A stretch of DNA of 33,870 bases from assembly GCA_018712265.1 (NCBI GenBank), contig DVHF01000049.1, forward strand, positions 1 to 33,870, written 5' to 3'. The notes beneath the pieces were generated by a model that saw only the letters and a list, made by a program, of their open reading frames with translations, did not search any database and was not told the DNA's origin. Positions 31,050-33,870 of the stretch are shown here, one piece after another. The translations under genes were made by a program, and so were the position numbers. This DNA is from Candidatus Gallacutalibacter pullicola. GTDB lineage: Bacteria; Bacillota; Clostridia; Oscillospirales; Acutalibacteraceae. How positions within the stretch are numbered: the first letter of the stretch is position 1; each line of letters starts with the position of its first letter.

Positions 31050-31923
31050 TCTGCATCCCGTCGTAGGAAACGGTGATGGGGCAGGGGAGATCAGCGTTTT
31101 CGCGGGCCATCTGGACAAGATCCTCGTGCGTGGAGTTATGGCAGTGGTTGATGTGGGTGAGATAGATGTGCGATTCCGCGTGGAGCGTCCCCTGCTCCAA
31201 GAGCTGGCGGAACAGGTGCAGGCAGCTGTTCCAGTCGAGATGGCCGTCCGGATGGTCGCCGCGGCCGGGCTGTGTCCCGAAGGTACATTCGCTGATAAGA
31301 TAATCGACAGGCCCGTGTTCTCGGAGCCAGTCAAAGGTTTCAGGATAATAGTAGCCTGTATCAAGCCCGTAGAACAGGATTTTTCCGCTCGGAAGCTTGA
31401 TTCGGTACAGCGCGCTGTTTTCGTCCATATTGCCCCGATGGTTGCCGCGCAGGGGAGTGACCTCCAGCCCGGCGATCTGATAGGTCTGCCAGAATTCGAG
31501 ACGGTGGAACTGAATAACGCCGTCCCGTTCCATTTGCTGGAGCTCGCCTTTCAGGAGCACCTGCTGCGATCGGAAAAATTCCACAAGCTCAAAGGCTTTA
31601 TCGGTGAAATAGAGATGGAGCGGTTCTGAGGTGCGCGCATATGCCATATTGCGGACGTTCATCATCATGTAAGCGAAATGATCCTCGTGCGTATGTGTGA
31701 TGAGGGCGTGCTGAAGATGGATAAAATCCCCGTACATTTGGGATGCGGCGAACGAATCCGCGCCCAAATCGATGCAGACTTCTTCGTTGATTCGGAACAT
31801 GGTGCGCTTGCGGATCTCCTTTCCGCCTTTCTCGCGCGCGTTCCTGCACAAAAAGCAGTCGCAGAACGGGCAGGGGATACCCTCCGCCGCTCCCGTCCCG
31901 TAAAATGTCAAATCGTAACTCAT
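31039..31923 (-). CDS. Second PhnP-like metallo-beta-lactamase-fold hydrolase
   Basis: A 294-residue protein with THTHEDH (H77, H79, D81, H82) as its metal motif and further ligands at RGNH, GLDTGYY and THINHCHN. Near the N-terminus CPFCDCFLCRNAR (C18, C21, C23, C26) is a four-Cys version of the cluster in the protein at 17712. Both begin with a GTGAA-x-G-x-P type segment and both follow the Cys cluster with a KxIRKR stretch, so they are related paralogues within one window. Substrate is unknown; cyclic nucleotides or phosphodiesters are possible. ATG 31923 has AAGGAGG about 7 nt upstream. Confidence 0.8.
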   Translation of the reverse strand: MSYDLTFYGTGAAEGIPCPFCDCFLCRNAREKGGKEIRKRTMFRINEEVCIDLGADSFAASQMYGDFIHLQHALITHTHEDHFAYMMMNVRNMAYARTSEPLHLYFTDKAFELVEFFRSQQVLLKGELQQMERDGVIQFHRLEFWQTYQIAGLEVTPLRGNHRGNMDENSALYRIKLPSGKILFYGLDTGYYYPETFDWLREHGPVDYLISECTFGTQPGRGDHPDGHLDWNSCLHLFRQLLEQGTLHAESHIYLTHINHCHNSTHEDLVQMARENADLPCPITVSYDGMQITD

Positions 31924-31945
31924 GAAAAAACCTCCTTCTGTGGGG

Positions 31946-32092
31946 TCCCGCCCCATTCCCCGGCAGGGGCCTCCGCGGCCCCTTGACCCCACGCTGGGGA
32001 GCAAGCTCCCCAGACCCCGTTTCCGCTTTACCGCGCAGGGTATCGTCCCGCGCCGCCGAGACGGAGCCTTTTTTATAAGTGTTTGTTTCCGC
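31946..32092. repeat. Hairpin-rich repeat between the PhnP-like gene and the CPBP gene
   Basis: CTGGGGAGC (31994-32002) pairs exactly with GCTCCCCAG (32005-32013), with a 2-nt loop. The flanks GGGGCCTCCGCGGCCCCTTGACCCC echo, in short blocks, the GC-rich sequence at 23895-23990. No gene or clear promoter is seen in the 169 bp. Confidence 0.6.
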
Positions 32093-32740
32093 TCAGAGAA
32101 TGAACGCCAGCAGCATGGCAGTATAAGAATATTTTGCGCTGCGGTTCAGGAAAATGTAGATAAGGCCGTACAGGAGCGCAAAAGCCATAACGCCCAGACC
32201 AGTGGCAACGCTGCCTTGTGACAGCATATGGATTGCTCCCCATGTGCAGCATAATACGATGCCGCCGAAGGGGATCATACTTTTTCGTTTCAGCAGCTTT
32301 TCAGCAAAGCCCTGTCCAAACGCTGTAATCAGGAAGACAAGTCCGATTTCAAAGGCGTAATACAGGTATTGGAACAGAAACAGAAGGGGACCCTTTTGCT
32401 GAAATTCCCCGATGATTTTCAAGGTTCCCCAGTCGATCGCGTTGACAGCGATACAGACGATTACAAGCACAAGGGCGGCAAGGACGCTCTTTTTTGTTAC
32501 GCTCACGTTTCGCAGAATGTGAAAATCAAGCTTTTTGCCTGCAAAGTACACAAGAAGCGCGGCGATACTTCCCCAGCAAATCATGGTGAGCGTCCAGTGA
32601 ATGATCCGCTGAAAGACAGAATATTCGTCACTGCTGATATTGCCAAACAGGAACGGTTCCACTACGCCGAGCAGAAAAAGCTCCAGCCCCAGACCAGCAA
32701 AAGCGTACAGCGCATACCAGAGATAGTCCCACGCGGTTCG
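32093..32740 (-). CDS. CPBP-type intramembrane protein, 5' end truncated at a junction
   Basis: A membrane protein with six or so hydrophobic helices, of the CPBP (Abi/lysostaphin-resistance) type. TAWDYLWYALYAFAGLG starts the recognisable part and CTWGAIHMLSQGS near the C-terminus matches the family's conserved His block. The usual EExxxR glutamates are not seen; an AEKLLKR sequence is in about that place, so protease activity is uncertain. Recognisable sequence begins at about 32740 and the frame runs on upstream into unrelated, antisense der sequence, so the true start (probably only about ten residues) is lost at the junction. Confidence 0.65.
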   Translation of the reverse strand, partial: RTAWDYLWYALYAFAGLGLELFLLGVVEPFLFGNISSDEYSVFQRIIHWTLTMICWGSIAALLVYFAGKKLDFHILRNVSVTKKSVLAALVLVIVCIAVNAIDWGTLKIIGEFQQKGPLLFLFQYLYYAFEIGLVFLITAFGQGFAEKLLKRKSMIPFGGIVLCCTWGAIHMLSQGSVATGLGVMAFALLYGLIYIFLNRSAKYSYTAMLLAFIL

Positions 32741-32745
32741 CGCGA
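32735..32745. other. Sequence junction: CPBP gene fused head to head with a truncated der gene
   Basis: On the left, CPBP codons can be read on the minus strand as far as 32740. On the right, Der homology begins on the plus strand at RDAVDTQF (32741), just where GTT of the expected GTTRDAVDT should be. The few shared bases (CGCG) are a possible micro-homology. Codon choice differs on the two sides. Most likely a chimeric assembly join; a real recombination is less likely because der is essential. Confidence 0.7.
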
Positions 32746-33430
32746 CGCCGTGGACACGCAGTTTGAAAACGAATACGGCAAATACGTCTTCATCGACACG
32801 GCGGGCATCCGCCGCCGCTCGAAGGTGGACGACAGGATAGAGAAATTCTCCGTGATGCGCGCGCAGCTCGCCATCGAGCGCGCGGACGTGTGCCTGATCA
32901 TGATAGACGCGCGCGAGGGCGTGACTGAGCAGGACACGAAGATTGCCGGAATGGCGCACGAGGCCGGGAAGGCCAGCATCATCGTGGCGAACAAGTGGGA
33001 CCTTGTCGAAAAGGACGGCAAGACCATGGACAAGATGCGCCGCGAGATCTACCGCGACCTCGCCTTCATGACCTACGCGCCGGTGCTCTTCATCAGCGCT
33101 CTCACGGGGCAGAGGACGCAGCGCATTTTCGAGCTTGTGAACTTCGTGAACGAGCAGAGCTCCATGCGCATAACCACGGGCATGCTCAACAACGTCCTCG
33201 CGGACGCGCAGGCGAGGCAGCAGCCGCCCACGGACAAGGGCAAGCGGCTGAAGATATACTACATGACGCAGACAGGGATAAAGCCGCCCTGCTTCGTTAT
33301 CTCCTGCAACAGCCGTGAGCTCTTCCACTTTTCCTACCAGCGCTATATCGAGAACCAGATCCGCGCAGTTTTCGGCCTCGAGGGCACCCCGGTGCGCATA
33401 GTTATCCGTCAGAAGGGGGATAAGGAATAA
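32741..33430 (+). pseudogene. der: 3' fragment of GTPase Der (EngA)
   Basis: The C-terminal half of Der, a two-domain GTPase needed for 50S ribosome assembly. Present are the switch region DTAGIRRRSK (G3), NKWD (G4) and SAL (G5) of the second GTPase domain, and the C-terminal KH-like domain (YYMTQTGIKPPCFVI, then RYIENQIRAVFGLEGTPVRI). Missing are the whole first GTPase domain and the P-loop of the second, roughly 200 residues. There is no start signal; the frame continues upstream only through antisense CPBP sequence. Six ATA codons occur in 229 codons, unlike genes to the left. As it stands it cannot encode a working Der. Its stop overlaps plsY (TAATG), as expected in Clostridia. Confidence 0.85.
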
Positions 33431-33870
33431 TGGTGACCGTCCTCCTGCTCGTGCTCATCGCCGCGCTGAGCTACGCGCTCGGCTGCCTGAACGGTTCGCT
33501 TATAATCTCGCACCGGATGTTCGGCGTGGACATCCGCAGCATGGGCAGCGGGAACGCCGGGGCGACGAATTTCTTCCGCTCCTTCGGCCGCGCGGGGCTG
33601 CTCGAGGTCCTCGCGGTGGATATAGGAAAGGGTGCGCTCGCCGCCTTCCTCGGCGGCATCCTGCTCGGGCTCGCCGCGCCGGAGCAGGCCGACGTTGCCT
33701 ATTACCGGGAAGTGGGCCGTGCCTTCGCCACCTTCTGCTGCATCATGGGGCATGTTTTCCCCGCGCCCTTTGGCTTCCGGGGCGGCAAGGGCATACTCTG
33801 CGGCATGGCCTGCGTGTTCGTCATGGAATACCACGCCGGCATAATCTGCATGCTTATTTTTGCCGTCGCC
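33430..33870 (+). CDS. plsY: Glycerol-3-phosphate acyltransferase PlsY, cut by the window end
   Basis: The first 147 codons of PlsY, the membrane enzyme that moves an acyl group from acyl phosphate to glycerol 3-phosphate, the first step of phospholipid synthesis. Membrane helices are clear from residue 3 on. Motif 1 is SMGSGNAGATNFFRSFG, followed by VDIGKG (motif region DxxKG) and MGHVFPAPFGFRGGKG. ATG 33430 overlaps the der stop codon. It shares with the der fragment the frequent ATA codons (CTT ATA ATC, GAT ATA GGA, GGC ATA CTC, GGC ATA ATC), so both belong to the same DNA of different codon style. Confidence 0.93.
   Translation, partial: MVTVLLLVLIAALSYALGCLNGSLIISHRMFGVDIRSMGSGNAGATNFFRSFGRAGLLEVLAVDIGKGALAAFLGGILLGLAAPEQADVAYYREVGRAFATFCCIMGHVFPAPFGFRGGKGILCGMACVFVMEYHAGIICMLIFAVA

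Noticed and set aside
32369-33430. A single 353-residue protein joining an unknown N-terminus to Der
   Set aside because: Residues before about 125 are the antisense reading of the CPBP gene, so this is a fusion created by the junction and not a novel two-domain protein.

Overview
The window looks like chromosome of a Gram-positive-type Firmicute of class Clostridia, most likely the Oscillospirales/Ruminococcaceae area. The reasons are gene order and style, not a database match. The order miaB - ylbF/ymcA - mutS - mutL - miaA, and then yggS - sepF - ylmH - divIVA - lspA - rluD, matches the Bacillus/Clostridium layout. The DNA is GC-rich, start codons include TTG and GTG, Shine-Dalgarno sites are strong, the tRNA gene encodes its CCA end, and the intergenic repeats resemble those of gut clostridia.

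Layout. 0.1-1.4 kb: a GT2-like glycosyltransferase and a small membrane protein on the opposite strand. 1.5-10.2 kb: a tRNA modification and mismatch repair block (miaB, a YlbF-family protein with a Cys-rich tail, mutS, mutL, miaA), broken between mutS and mutL by about 800 bp of hairpin-rich repeats. 10.2-16.2 kb: a highly structured leader, a HlyD-like envelope protein, yggS, the division genes sepF, ylmH and divIVA, a terminator, then lspA and rluD. 16.4-18.6 kb: a PsiE-like membrane protein, a zinc-ribbon/TM2 protein and a PhnP-like metallo-beta-lactamase-fold hydrolase. 18.7 kb: tRNA-Ser(GGA) with its own promoter and terminator. 19-23.7 kb: an M28-type peptidase (minus strand) divergent from a udp-deoB nucleoside salvage pair and a small unknown gene. 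24-27.4 kb: an aldo/keto reductase with ferredoxin-type clusters, divergent from a beta-hydroxyacid dehydrogenase plus DapA-family lyase operon; a GntR/FadR-type half-palindrome lies between them. 27.9-32.0 kb: a GNAT acetyltransferase, a membrane protein, an S11 D,D-carboxypeptidase, a small charged protein, an alpha/beta hydrolase and a second PhnP-like hydrolase.

Right edge. A CPBP-type membrane protein (minus) and a der-plsY pair (plus) meet head to head near base 32740, and both lose their 5' ends there. To the right of that point codon choice changes sharply, with many ATA codons. This is best read as a chimeric contig join or a recent recombination, not as a normal gene boundary.

No phage, insertion sequence, CRISPR array or defence cassette is visible. 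The most interesting non-coding signals are the predicted multi-stem RNA ahead of the HlyD-like gene, a consensus promoter buried in an AT-rich patch of yggS that would drive sepF-ylmH-divIVA, several dispersed repeat families (one with compensatory stem changes), and two operator-like palindromes. All functional calls come from reading motifs by eye; no similarity search or folding program was run.
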